From Roseateles_E cavernae (GTDB lineage: Bacteria > Pseudomonadota > Gammaproteobacteria > Burkholderiales > Burkholderiaceae_C): a DNA stretch of 64,000 bases. Both the position numbers and the translations under genes were made by a program. Shown piece after piece: positions 39,531-48,196 of the stretch. The notes under the pieces are model-generated. The model did no database searches. It saw only the letters and a program-made list of their open reading frames with translations, and was not told the DNA's origin. The stretch's first letter is position 1; each line of letters starts with the position of its first letter. The stretch spans positions 62,001-126,000 of the forward strand of contig NZ_JBDPLH010000002.1 of assembly GCF_040187885.1 (NCBI RefSeq), read 5' to 3'.

Positions 39531-41966
39531 ATGAAGAAGATGAAGCTGGTGATGGTGGGCAACGGCATGGCCGGCGTGCGCACCCTGGAAGAGCTCCTGA
39601 AGATCGCCCCCGATCTCTATGACATCACGGTGTTCGGTGCCGAGCCGCACCCCAACTACAACCGCATCCTCTTGAGCCCGGTGCTGGCCGGCGAACAGAC
39701 GATAGCCGAGATCATCCTGAATCCGCTGTCTTGGTATGCCGAGCAGGGCATCACCCTGCACCTGGGCAAGACCGTCACGCAGATCGATCGCATCCGCCGC
39801 AAGGTGATCGCCGAGGACGGCACCGAAGCCGAGTACGACCGCCTGCTGATCGCCACCGGCTCCAGCCCCTTCATCCTGCCGGTGCCCGGCAAGGAGCTGG
39901 ACGGCGTGATCGCCTACCGCGATATCGCCGACACCAACGAGATGATTGACGCGGCGACCAAGTACCAGCATGCGGTCGTGATCGGCGGCGGCCTCTTGGG
40001 CCTGGAGGCGGCCAACGGCCTGATGCTGCGCGGCATGCAGGTCACCGTCGTGCACATCGGCGACTGGCTGATGGAGCGCCAGCTCGACGATCAGGCCGGC
40101 GAACTGCTGCGCAAGTCGCTGCAGGCGCGCGGCCTGAGGTTCATGCTGGGTGCGCAGACGAAAGCGCTGATCGGTGGCAAGGACGGCCGGGTGATGGCCG
40201 TGCAGTTCAAGGACGGCCAGGAGATCCCGGCCGACCTGGTCGTGATGGCCGCCGGCATCCGGCCCAATACCGCGCTGGCCGAATCCGCCGGCATCCACTG
40301 CAGCCGTGGCATCGTCGTCAGCGACACGATGCAGACGGTGACCGACCCGCGCATCTACTCGGTTGGCGAATGCGCGGCGCATCGCGGCATCGCCTACGGC
40401 CTGGTCGCGCCGCTGTTCGAGCAGGGCAAGGTCTGCGCCACGCATCTGGCCCAGTTCGGCATCGGCCGCTATCTGGGCAGCCAGACATCGACCAAGCTCA
40501 AGGTCACCGGCATCGACCTGTTCTCGGCCGGCGACTTCATGGGGGGCGAGGGCTTCGAGGAGGTCGTGATGAGCGACCCCTTCGCCGGCGTCTACAAGAA
40601 GCTGGTGATCAAGGACGACAAGCTGGTCGGCGCCTGCCTCTACGGCGACACGGTCGACGGCAGCTGGTATTTCAAGCTGCTGCGCGAGGGCCGCAAGATC
40701 CACGACATCCGCGACAAGCTGATGTTCGGCGAGAGCAATATCGGCGATGTGGGCCACCAGGGCCACAACAAGGCGGCCGCGATGGCCGACAGCGACGAGG
40801 TCTGCGGCTGCAACGGCATCACCAAGGGAACGATCTGCAAGGCCATCAAGGACAAGGGCCTGTTCACACTGGAGGAGGTGCGCAAGCACACGAAAGCCAG
40901 CGCCTCCTGCGGCTCCTGCACCGGCCTGGTCGAGCAGCTGCTGATGTTCACCGCCGGCGGCGACTACTCGGCCACGCCGAAGAAGAAGGCCATCTGCGGC
41001 TGCACCGAGCTGAGCCACCAGGACGTGCGCGACGCGATCTTCGCGCAGCAGCTGACCAGTCTCGACGCCGTCTACAAGGCGCTGGCCTGGAAGACCCCGA
41101 ACGGCTGTTCGAGCTGCCGCCCGGCGCTGAACTACTACCTGATCTCGTCCTGGCCCAAGCAAGCGCAGGACGATCCGCAAAGCCGCTTCATCAACGAGCG
41201 CGCCCACGCCAATATCCAGAAGGATGGCACCTACTCGGTGATCCCGCGCATGTGGGGCGGCGAGACGACGAGCTCGGAGCTGCGCCGCATCGCCGACGCG
41301 GTGGACAAGTACCAGATCCCCACCGTCAAGGTCACCGGCGGCCAGCGCATCGACCTGCTGGGCGTGAAGAAGGAAGACCTGGTCAATGTCTGGAAGGACA
41401 TCGGCATGCCCTCGGGCCACGCCTATGCGAAGGCGCTGCGCACCGTGAAGACCTGCGTGGGCTCCGAGTGGTGCCGCATGGGCACGCAGGACTCGACGCA
41501 GATGGGCAAGGATCTGGAGCGCGCGATGTGGCGCATGTATGCGCCGCACAAGGTCAAGTTCGCCGTGTCGGGCTGCCCGCGCAACTGTGCGGAGGCGGGC
41601 ATCAAGGACGTCGGCATCATCGGCGTGGACAGCGGCTGGGAGATGTATGTGGCCGGCAATGGCGGCATCAAGACCGAGGTGGCGCACTTCTTCACCAAGC
41701 TCAAGACCGCCGCCGAGGTGCTGGAGTACACCGGCGCCTTCATGCAGCTCTACCGCAAGGAGGGCTGGTATCTGGAGCGCACCGTGCACTACGTCAGCCG
41801 CGTGGGCCTGGACTATGTGAAGGCCAAGATCCTCGACGACCACGAGCTGCGCCGCACGCTGTGGGCCGAGCTGCAGCACGCGCTCGACGGCGAGCCCGAC
41901 CCCTGGTTCGATTTCGACAAGGCCAAGGTCGATCTGCGTCAGTTCGACGCGCTGCAAGGAGCTTGA
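39531..41966 (+). CDS. nirB: Assimilatory nitrite reductase (NADH) large subunit
   Basis: 811-residue cytoplasmic enzyme reducing nitrite to ammonium. N-terminal FAD/NADH part (VMVGNGMAGVRTLEELLK, then LLIATGSSPFILPVPG and VVIGGGLLGLEAANGLMLRG); two BFD-like [2Fe-2S] regions (VCGCNGITKGTICKA and CGSCTGLV near 424-465; CGCTELSHQ and NGCSSCRPAL near 489-530); and a ferredoxin-nitrite reductase domain whose siroheme/[4Fe-4S] cysteines are in TCVGSEWCRMG and GCPRNCAEAG. AAGGAG precedes the ATG. Only 44 bp separate it from the divergent kinase start, so its promoter must reach into that gene. Confidence 0.97.
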   Translation: MKKMKLVMVGNGMAGVRTLEELLKIAPDLYDITVFGAEPHPNYNRILLSPVLAGEQTIAEIILNPLSWYAEQGITLHLGKTVTQIDRIRRKVIAEDGTEAEYDRLLIATGSSPFILPVPGKELDGVIAYRDIADTNEMIDAATKYQHAVVIGGGLLGLEAANGLMLRGMQVTVVHIGDWLMERQLDDQAGELLRKSLQARGLRFMLGAQTKALIGGKDGRVMAVQFKDGQEIPADLVVMAAGIRPNTALAESAGIHCSRGIVVSDTMQTVTDPRIYSVGECAAHRGIAYGLVAPLFEQGKVCATHLAQFGIGRYLGSQTSTKLKVTGIDLFSAGDFMGGEGFEEVVMSDPFAGVYKKLVIKDDKLVGACLYGDTVDGSWYFKLLREGRKIHDIRDKLMFGESNIGDVGHQGHNKAAAMADSDEVCGCNGITKGTICKAIKDKGLFTLEEVRKHTKASASCGSCTGLVEQLLMFTAGGDYSATPKKKAICGCTELSHQDVRDAIFAQQLTSLDAVYKALAWKTPNGCSSCRPALNYYLISSWPKQAQDDPQSRFINERAHANIQKDGTYSVIPRMWGGETTSSELRRIADAVDKYQIPTVKVTGGQRIDLLGVKKEDLVNVWKDIGMPSGHAYAKALRTVKTCVGSEWCRMGTQDSTQMGKDLERAMWRMYAPHKVKFAVSGCPRNCAEAGIKDVGIIGVDSGWEMYVAGNGGIKTEVAHFFTKLKTAAEVLEYTGAFMQLYRKEGWYLERTVHYVSRVGLDYVKAKILDDHELRRTLWAELQHALDGEPDPWFDFDKAKVDLRQFDALQGA

Positions 41967-41969
41967 GCA

Positions 41970-42350
41970 ATGAACGACATCTGGAAAGAAATCTGTGCCG
42001 TGACCGACATCCCGGTGTTGGGCTCGCGCCGCGTGCAGCGCGCCCAGGGGCCGCAAGTGGCGCTGTTCCGCACCGCCGACGATCAGGTCTATGCCCTCCT
42101 GGACCGCTGCCCGCACAAGGCCGGGCCGCTGAGCCAGGGCATCGTGTTCGGCAAGGCCGTGGCCTGCCCGCTGCACAACTGGACCATTGCGCTGGACACC
42201 GGTTGCGCGCGCGAGCCCGACGAGGGCAGCACGCCCCGCTTCAGCGTCCGCATCGAAGGGGGCCAGGTCTTGCTGAACCGGACCGAGCTGGACACGCTGG
42301 CCATCGAGCTGGCGCCGGTCAAGGCCGGCCCCTGCACACGGGCCTGCTGA
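41970..42350 (+). CDS. nirD: Nitrite reductase small subunit
   Basis: 126-residue Rieske-fold partner of NirB. The Rieske ligands are complete: DRCPHKAGPLSQG and CPLHNWTI, giving CxH and CxxH pairs, unlike NirD forms that lack the cluster. It starts 3 bp after nirB with GGAG just upstream, so the two are translated together in stoichiometric amounts. Confidence 0.95.
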   Translation: MNDIWKEICAVTDIPVLGSRRVQRAQGPQVALFRTADDQVYALLDRCPHKAGPLSQGIVFGKAVACPLHNWTIALDTGCAREPDEGSTPRFSVRIEGGQVLLNRTELDTLAIELAPVKAGPCTRAC

Positions 42351-42354
42351 GATC

Positions 42355-45132
42355 ATGAGGCAAGAGACCCGCAGCACCTGCCCCTACTGCGGCGTCGGCT
42401 GCGGCGTGCTCATAGCGAGCGAGGGCACGCAGATCACCGGCGTGCGCGGCGATCCCGATCACCCGGCCAACTTCGGCCGCCTGTGCAGCAAGGGCTCGAC
42501 CCTGCACCTGACCGCCACGCCCATGGTGCTGCAGACCCGGCGCCTCTTGCAGCCGGCCCTGCGCGCCGTGCGAGGGGCTGCGGCCGAGGCCGTCGGCTGG
42601 GCTCAGGCCAACACGCATATCGCCGAGCGGCTCGCCGCGATCCGCGCCGAACATGGCCCCGATGCGATCGGCTTCTACATCTCCGGCCAGTTGCTGACCG
42701 AGGACTATCACGCCTTCAACAAGTTGGCCCGCGCGCTGATCGGCACCAACAATATCGACAGCAACTCGCGCCTGTGCATGAGTTCGGCCGTGGTCGGCTA
42801 CAAGCAAAGTCTGGGCGCCGACGCGCCGCCGGCCTGCTACGAAGACCTGGAGCAGAGCGACTGCCTCTTCATCGCCGGCGCCAACCCGGCCTGGGCCCAC
42901 CCCATCCTGTTTCGCCGCATCGAGGACGCGCGGCTGAAGCGGCCGCAGATGAAGATCATCGTCGTCGACCCGCGTCGCACCGAGAGCGCCGAGTTCGCCG
43001 ACCTGCATCTGCAGATCCAGCCGGGCAGCGATGTCGCGCTGTTCCAGGGCCTGCTGCACGTCTGCATCTGGGAGGGCTGGATAGACCAGGGCTTCATCGC
43101 CGCCCATACCGAAGGCTTTGCCGAACTCAAGGCCCTGGTGCGGGCGATGACGCCCGCCGCCGCCGCCAGAATCTGCGGCATCCAGGAGGCCGATCTGCTG
43201 CAGGCCGCGCAGTGGTTCGCCCAGTCGCCGGCCAGCCTGTCGCTCTATTGCATGGGCCTGAACCAGAGCAGCAGCGGCACGGCCAAGAACACCGCGCTGA
43301 TCAATCTGCATCTGGCCACCGGCCAGATCGGCCGGCCCGGCGCCGGCCCCTTCTCGCTGACCGGCCAGCCCAATGCGATGGGCGGACGCGAGACCGGCGG
43401 CATGGCCACCTTGCTGCCCGGCCACCGCGACCCCGCCAACGCGGCCCACCGGGCCGAGATCGCCAGGCTCTGGCAGGTCGACACGCTGCCCGAGACGCCC
43501 GGCAAGACCGCCATCGAGCTGTTCGAGGCCGCCGCGCGCGGCGAGATCAAGGCCTTGTGGATCGCCTGCACCAATCCGGCCCAGTCATTGCCGGAGCAGG
43601 CCCTGGTGCGCCGGGCGCTGGAGCGCTGCGAGCTGGTGATACTGCAGGAGGCTTTTGCCGATACCGCCACCGCCGCCTATGCCGATGTGCTGTTGCCGGC
43701 CGCCACCTGGGGCGAGAAGGAGGGCACGGTGACGAACAGCGAGCGCCGCATCAGCCGGGTGCGCGCCGCCGTGCCACCGCCCGGCAGCGCGCGCGCCGAC
43801 TGGGAGATCGTCCGCGACGTTGCGCAGCTGCTGGAAAAACGCCTGGGCGCACCGCGCCGCTTTGGCTACGAGCGGCCCGAGCAGCTGTGGCTGGAGCACC
43901 GCGAGGCCACGCGCGGCCGCGACCTCGACATCACCGGCCTCAGCTACGGCCTGCTGGATAGCGCCGGCCCGCAGCAATGGCCCTTCCCCGAGGGCGCTGG
44001 CGCCGGCCGGGCTCGGCTCTACCAGGACCTCCGATTCGCGACACCCGACGGCCGTGCCCGCTTCATCAGCCAGCCCTTCAAGCCGGCGCGCGATCGGGCC
44101 GATGCGAAACACCCTTTCGTGCTGAGCACCGGCCGCCTGCGCGACCAGTGGCACGGCATGAGCCGCAGCGGCGTCGTGCCCCGGCTGTTCGGGCACGAGG
44201 GCGCACCGCTGGTGCGCATGAACCCGCAGGACATGCCGCGACGCGGCCTCAAGGACGGCGATCTGGTGCGCGTGCGCTCGGCCCGTGGCGCGCTGACCCT
44301 GCCGCTGCTGGGTGATGCCGCGATCGCGCCGGCCCAGGCCTATGTGGCGATGCACTGGGGGCAGGAGTTCGTCTCCGGTCGCGACAGCGAAGGCAGCGAG
44401 GGCAGTAGCGAGGGCCAGGTCTTGCTGGGCGTCAATGCCATCACCCAGCCGGCCTTCTGCCCCGACTCGCGCCAGCCCGAGCTGAAGTTCGCAGCCGTCG
44501 ACATCCAGCGCCTGGAGCTGCCCTGGCGGCTCTCGGGCGCGGTCTGGGACGAACAGGCCGGCGCGGCGCTGCGCGCGCTGCTGGGCGAGCTGGACTACGG
44601 GCACTGCGTGCCGGTCGCCGGCCCCGAGGGGCGCCAGGGCTGGAGTTTCGAGGGCGCCAGCGCCGCACCGCTGGTGCCGGCGCTGATCGAGCACTTTGCC
44701 GCCGCGCTGGGCCTGCGGGGGGCGTCGGTGCTGCGCTATGCCGACACGCGACGCGGCCGTGCCCGGCTGCTCAAGCTCGATGACGGCGGCCAGACCCTGC
44801 ATGGGCTGCTGCGCGTCGGCGAGGCGGGCGAGGGCGCCTGGCTGCAGGCGCTGTGGCGCGAGGCCGGTGCCGTGGCGCCGCATGGCCGCCGTCTGCTGGC
44901 CCCCGAGGCCGGCCCGGCGCAAGACCTGGCCCCACGCAGCCCGCAGGTCTGCAACTGTTTCGATGTCTCCGAAGCCCGCATCCGGGGCCAGCTGGCGCAA
45001 TGCGCCGGTGCCGATCCGGCCGAGCGTCTGCGCGCCCTGCAGGGCGCGCTGCGCTGCGGCACCCAATGCGGTTCCTGCCTGCCGGCCTTGCGCCGGCTGG
45101 TCGATGCCACTCCCTGCGAGCTGACAGCATGA
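42355..45132 (+). CDS. nasA: Assimilatory nitrate reductase catalytic subunit
   Basis: 925-residue molybdopterin oxidoreductase reducing nitrate to nitrite in the cytoplasm. The N-terminal [4Fe-4S] site is CPYCGVGCGVLI with a fourth Cys in RLCSKGS. The molybdenum region shows SNSRLCMSSAVVGYKQSLG with the Cys that likely ligates Mo. The C terminus carries a BFD-like [2Fe-2S] domain (VCNCFDVSEARIRG, CGTQCGSCLPALRR), typical of NasA that takes electrons through its own extra cluster. No separate NADH/flavin electron-transfer subunit (NasB-type) is present in the window, so the donor is unknown. It follows nirD by 4 bp. Confidence 0.95.
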   Translation: MRQETRSTCPYCGVGCGVLIASEGTQITGVRGDPDHPANFGRLCSKGSTLHLTATPMVLQTRRLLQPALRAVRGAAAEAVGWAQANTHIAERLAAIRAEHGPDAIGFYISGQLLTEDYHAFNKLARALIGTNNIDSNSRLCMSSAVVGYKQSLGADAPPACYEDLEQSDCLFIAGANPAWAHPILFRRIEDARLKRPQMKIIVVDPRRTESAEFADLHLQIQPGSDVALFQGLLHVCIWEGWIDQGFIAAHTEGFAELKALVRAMTPAAAARICGIQEADLLQAAQWFAQSPASLSLYCMGLNQSSSGTAKNTALINLHLATGQIGRPGAGPFSLTGQPNAMGGRETGGMATLLPGHRDPANAAHRAEIARLWQVDTLPETPGKTAIELFEAAARGEIKALWIACTNPAQSLPEQALVRRALERCELVILQEAFADTATAAYADVLLPAATWGEKEGTVTNSERRISRVRAAVPPPGSARADWEIVRDVAQLLEKRLGAPRRFGYERPEQLWLEHREATRGRDLDITGLSYGLLDSAGPQQWPFPEGAGAGRARLYQDLRFATPDGRARFISQPFKPARDRADAKHPFVLSTGRLRDQWHGMSRSGVVPRLFGHEGAPLVRMNPQDMPRRGLKDGDLVRVRSARGALTLPLLGDAAIAPAQAYVAMHWGQEFVSGRDSEGSEGSSEGQVLLGVNAITQPAFCPDSRQPELKFAAVDIQRLELPWRLSGAVWDEQAGAALRALLGELDYGHCVPVAGPEGRQGWSFEGASAAPLVPALIEHFAAALGLRGASVLRYADTRRGRARLLKLDDGGQTLHGLLRVGEAGEGAWLQALWREAGAVAPHGRRLLAPEAGPAQDLAPRSPQVCNCFDVSEARIRGQLAQCAGADPAERLRALQGALRCGTQCGSCLPALRRLVDATPCELTA

Positions 45133-45908
45133 ACACCACCCCGAGCTTTCCCATCGCCCTTGTCGGTGCCGGCCCCGGCGACCCCGAGCTGCTGACCGTC
45201 AAGGCGCTCAAGCGCCTGCAGGCGGCCGATGTCGTGCTGGTCGACGATCTGGTCGATGCCCGCGTGCTGGCGCTGCTGGCGCCCCACACCCGGGTGCTGA
45301 AGGTCGGCAAGCGGGGGGGCTGCGTGTCGACCGAGCAGCGCTTCATCCACGAACTGATGATCCGCGAGGCGCGCAGCGGCGCGCGCGTGGTTCGACTGAA
45401 GGGCGGCGATCCCTTCGTCTTCGGCCGTGGCGGCGAAGAGGTCGACGCTTTGCGCGCTGCTGGCCTGGAGGTCGAGATCGTCAACGGCCTGACCGCCGGC
45501 CTGGCCGGGCCGGCCAGCATCGGCATCCCGGTGACCGACCGGCGCTGCACGCCGGGCGTGGCTCTGGTGACCGGCCATAACGGCGACGGCGGCCGCGCGC
45601 CCGACTGGGCGGCGCTGGCCAGGAGCGGCCTGACCCTGGTGATCTATATGGGCGTGGCCCGCTGCGCCGACATCGTGGCCCAGCTGCGCGCCGCCGGCAT
45701 GCGTGGCGACATGCCGGCGGCGGTGATCTCCGCGGCGCATACCGAGCGGCAGCGCGAGGCGCTGACCACGCTGGACGGTCTTGCCGCGACGCTCGGGCAA
45801 GACCCGAGTCTCGGCAGCCCGGCGGTGCTGGTCATCGGTGAGGTGGCAGCGCAGGCAAAGGCCCGCACGGTGGATCCGCAGGGCCTGGCTGCGCAGGTCT
45901 GCGCCTAG
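45129..45908 (+). CDS. cobA: Uroporphyrinogen-III C-methyltransferase
   Basis: 259-residue SUMT that methylates uroporphyrinogen III twice to precorrin-2, the first step to siroheme, the cofactor of NirB. Signatures: LVGAGPGDPELLTVKALKRL, RLKGGDPFVFGRGGEEVDAL and GIPVTDRRCTPGVALVTGH. It lacks the CysG dehydrogenase/ferrochelatase part. It overlaps nasA by ATGA and ends the nirBD-nasA-cobA operon, matching cofactor supply to enzyme need. Confidence 0.95.
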   Translation: MNTTPSFPIALVGAGPGDPELLTVKALKRLQAADVVLVDDLVDARVLALLAPHTRVLKVGKRGGCVSTEQRFIHELMIREARSGARVVRLKGGDPFVFGRGGEEVDALRAAGLEVEIVNGLTAGLAGPASIGIPVTDRRCTPGVALVTGHNGDGGRAPDWAALARSGLTLVIYMGVARCADIVAQLRAAGMRGDMPAAVISAAHTERQREALTTLDGLAATLGQDPSLGSPAVLVIGEVAAQAKARTVDPQGLAAQVCA

Positions 45909-45915
45909 CGGCCGC

Positions 45916-45938
45916 AGCGCTGCCCCAGCGACAGCGCT
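45916..45938. terminator. Inverted repeat between convergent cobA and a lipoprotein gene
   Basis: Perfect 7-bp arms AGCGCTG and CAGCGCT with a 9-base loop lie between the two convergent stops and touch the lipoprotein stop. It could act as a shared terminator, but there is no T run on either side. Confidence 0.35.
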
Positions 45939-46194
45939 ACTTCATGTCCGTGGGCATCCGACGAATCTGGCTCAGCTCGTCTGCCGCCTGCCGTCCCGCG
46001 TCTTGGCGCGCCTTGTCCTGCGCTGCGGACACGCACTTGGTGCGGGTGAAGCGTGTTCCGGTGGGGGCGTCCTCGAAGCACACTGGCTTGGCCTCGGCGA
46101 CGACCGCCGCAGTCTCCGTCTGTGCCGGCGGTGGCGAAGTGCCCGCGCAGGCGGACAAGAGCAGCAAGGCTGCGGACGAGTAGATCAACTTCAT
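45937..46194 (-). CDS. Small lipoprotein
   Basis: 85-residue predicted lipoprotein: MKLIYSSAALLLLSAC with the lipobox LLSA|C at Cys16, then a short Pro/Thr/Ala linker and a charged region holding two Cys (PVCFEDAPTGTRFTRTKC) that could form a disulfide. A ribosome binding site AGGGAG lies about 8 bases before the ATG. Not assigned to a known family. The 148-bp gap 46195-46342 beyond its start probably holds its promoter. Confidence 0.7.
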   Translation of the reverse strand: MKLIYSSAALLLLSACAGTSPPPAQTETAAVVAEAKPVCFEDAPTGTRFTRTKCVSAAQDKARQDAGRQAADELSQIRRMPTDMK

Positions 46195-46342
46195 TTTGTA
46201 GCTCCCTGTCTATGTCGACGTGCGAGCATAGCCGTCGTGCCGCAAGGGGTGGGCGTTAGTCGCGAGCTTTGCGCTCGGGATTTGCCCTGATGTCAGTGCT
46301 TTGCCTATCCGCAAAGGCGGCGGGAGATGGTTTGTCCCAGCC

Positions 46343-48166
46343 TTATCCCAGCCTGAACCGGCTCATCAAGCCCGCCAGCTTCACCGCCTGATCTTGCAGC
46401 GAGGCGGCGGCGGCCGCGCTTTCTTCGACCAGGGCTGCGTTTTGCTGCGTCATCTGGTCGAGCTCGCCGACCGCGCCGCTGATGCGGGTGATGCCGCCGC
46501 TTTGCTCGCTGGCGGCGCTGCTGATCTCGCTGATGATGTCGCTGACCCGGCCGACGCTGGAGACGATCTCGTCCATCGTGCTGCCGGCGTCCTGCACCAG
46601 GCGGGCGCCGGTCTCGACCTTGTCGACGCTGGCCCCGATCAGGCCCTTGATCTCGCGCGCGGCCTGGGCGCTGCGCTGCGCCAGGCTGCGCACCTCGGCG
46701 GCCACCACCGCGAAACCGCGGCCCTGCTCGCCGGCCCGGGCCGCTTCGACGGCCGCATTCAAAGCGAGGAGATAGGTAAGGAAGGCGATGCCGTCGATCA
46801 CGCCGATGAGGTCGGAAATCTTCTTCGAGCTGCTGGTGATCTCGTCCATCGTGCTGCCGGCGTCCTGCACCAGGCGGGCGCCGGTCTCGACCTTGTCGAC
46901 GCTGGCCCCGATCAGGCCCTTGATCTCGCGCGCGGCCGGGGCGCTGCGCTGCGCCTGGCTGCGCACCTCGGCGGCCACCACCGCGAAACCGCGGCCCTGC
47001 TCGCCGGCCCGGGCCGCTTCGACGGCGGCATTCAAAGCGAGGATATTGGTCTGGAAGGCGATGCCGTCGATCACGCCGATGATGTCGGAAATCTTCTTCG
47101 AGCTGCTGTTGATCTCGTCCATCGTGGCCACCACCTGGCCGACCACGGCGCCGCCGCGCTGCGCGACCTCGGCGGCGGTGCCGGCCAGCTGCTTGGCGGT
47201 GGCGGCGGCGCTGGCGCTGTGGCTGATGGTGCCGCTGAGCTCGCTCATCGCGCTGGCGCTTTGCTGCAGATTCGAGGCGGTGTGCTCGGTGCGGGTCGAC
47301 AGGTCGAGATTGCCGCTGGCCACCTCGCTGCTGGCCACCTGGATGCTCTCCGAGGCCTGGCGCACCTGGCCGACGATATCGGCCAGCGACTGCTGCATCT
47401 GGCCCAGCGCGGCCATCATCGCGCTGGCTTCATCGCGGCCCTGGGCGGCCGGTGCGCGCCCGAGGTCGCCGGCGGCGATGCGGCTGGCCACCTGCTGCGC
47501 CTCGGTCAGCGGCGCGACGATGGACAGCGCGATGCGCCAGGCCAGCAGCAGGGCCACCGCGACAAAGACCGCAAAGGCCAGCAGAAAGCCGACAAAGATG
47601 CTTTGCACCATGCCGTCGACCTTGCTGAACACCGCCTCGGCGGTCTTGTTCAAGCTGGCTTCGATATCGGCCAGCATCGCGGCGGCCGGCTGATAGCCGG
47701 CATCGGCGGCCTTCATCGCGGCCTGGGCTTCCTGGGCGTCGGCATAGCCGCTGGCCAGCAGCTGGGCGGCCACCGGCGCGACCGCCTGGCGGTAGATCGC
47801 GATATGGCCGCGAAAGCGCTGCAGATTGTCCTGGGACTGCTGCGTGGCGGCGAGCTTGCCGAAGTCCTCCATCGCCTGATCCAGCCCCTGCTGGGCCTTG
47901 TCCCAGGCGGCCTTGGCGGCCTTGGTCTCGGCGTCCTGGAAGATCGACGCCACCATGGTCGCGGTGGCCGCCTGGCTTTCCAGCAGCTTGCTGCGCGCCG
48001 CCACGGTGGCATTGTTGACCGGGATCAGCTGCTGGGTGATGCCGGCCAGCCCTTGCTGGGCCACATGCATGCCGAAACCGCCGATGGCTACCAGCAGGGC
48101 GGTCATCAGCACCAGCAGGCCGAAACCCAGCAGCAGCCGGGGACGGATCTTGAAATTGCGCAACAT
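46343..48166 (-). CDS. Chemoreceptor with tandemly duplicated signalling tip
   Basis: 607-residue methyl-accepting chemotaxis protein. TM1 (LLLGFGLLVLMTALLVAIGG), a four-helix-type periplasmic sensor, TM2 near 190-212 (IFVGFLLAFAVFVAVALLLA), HAMP, then the coiled-coil signalling domain. Residues 353-443 and 444-534 are near-identical 91-residue repeats, each with the full tip EAARAGEQGRGFAVVAAEVR. The downstream paralogue has one copy. 91 residues are exactly 13 heptads, so coiled-coil register is kept. Without the repeat the protein would be about 516 residues, the normal size. It may be functional with altered receptor geometry, or inactive. Confidence 0.92.
   Translation of the reverse strand: MLRNFKIRPRLLLGFGLLVLMTALLVAIGGFGMHVAQQGLAGITQQLIPVNNATVAARSKLLESQAATATMVASIFQDAETKAAKAAWDKAQQGLDQAMEDFGKLAATQQSQDNLQRFRGHIAIYRQAVAPVAAQLLASGYADAQEAQAAMKAADAGYQPAAAMLADIEASLNKTAEAVFSKVDGMVQSIFVGFLLAFAVFVAVALLLAWRIALSIVAPLTEAQQVASRIAAGDLGRAPAAQGRDEASAMMAALGQMQQSLADIVGQVRQASESIQVASSEVASGNLDLSTRTEHTASNLQQSASAMSELSGTISHSASAAATAKQLAGTAAEVAQRGGAVVGQVVATMDEINSSSKKISDIIGVIDGIAFQTNILALNAAVEAARAGEQGRGFAVVAAEVRSQAQRSAPAAREIKGLIGASVDKVETGARLVQDAGSTMDEITSSSKKISDLIGVIDGIAFLTYLLALNAAVEAARAGEQGRGFAVVAAEVRSLAQRSAQAAREIKGLIGASVDKVETGARLVQDAGSTMDEIVSSVGRVSDIISEISSAASEQSGGITRISGAVGELDQMTQQNAALVEESAAAAASLQDQAVKLAGLMSRFRLG
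46565..47110. repeat. 273-bp tandem duplication in a chemoreceptor gene
   Basis: Two adjacent copies, 46565-46837 and 46838-47110, differ at only a few positions (for example CTGGG/CCGGG and the bases giving FLTYLL versus FQTNIL). GATCTCGTCCATCGTG occurs at 46565, 46838 and 47111, exactly 273 bp apart. In the neighbouring paralogue this sequence flanks a single copy on both sides, so misaligned recombination between these short repeats explains the event. Confidence 0.95.
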
Positions 48167-48196
48167 CGATGGGGACCTTTGAAAGCAGGGGGGTGT

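Noticed and set aside
39483..42377. 964-codon minus-strand frame opposite nirB and nirD
   Set aside because: The plus strand encodes complete NirB and NirD with all metal ligands; the antisense product has no recognisable domain.
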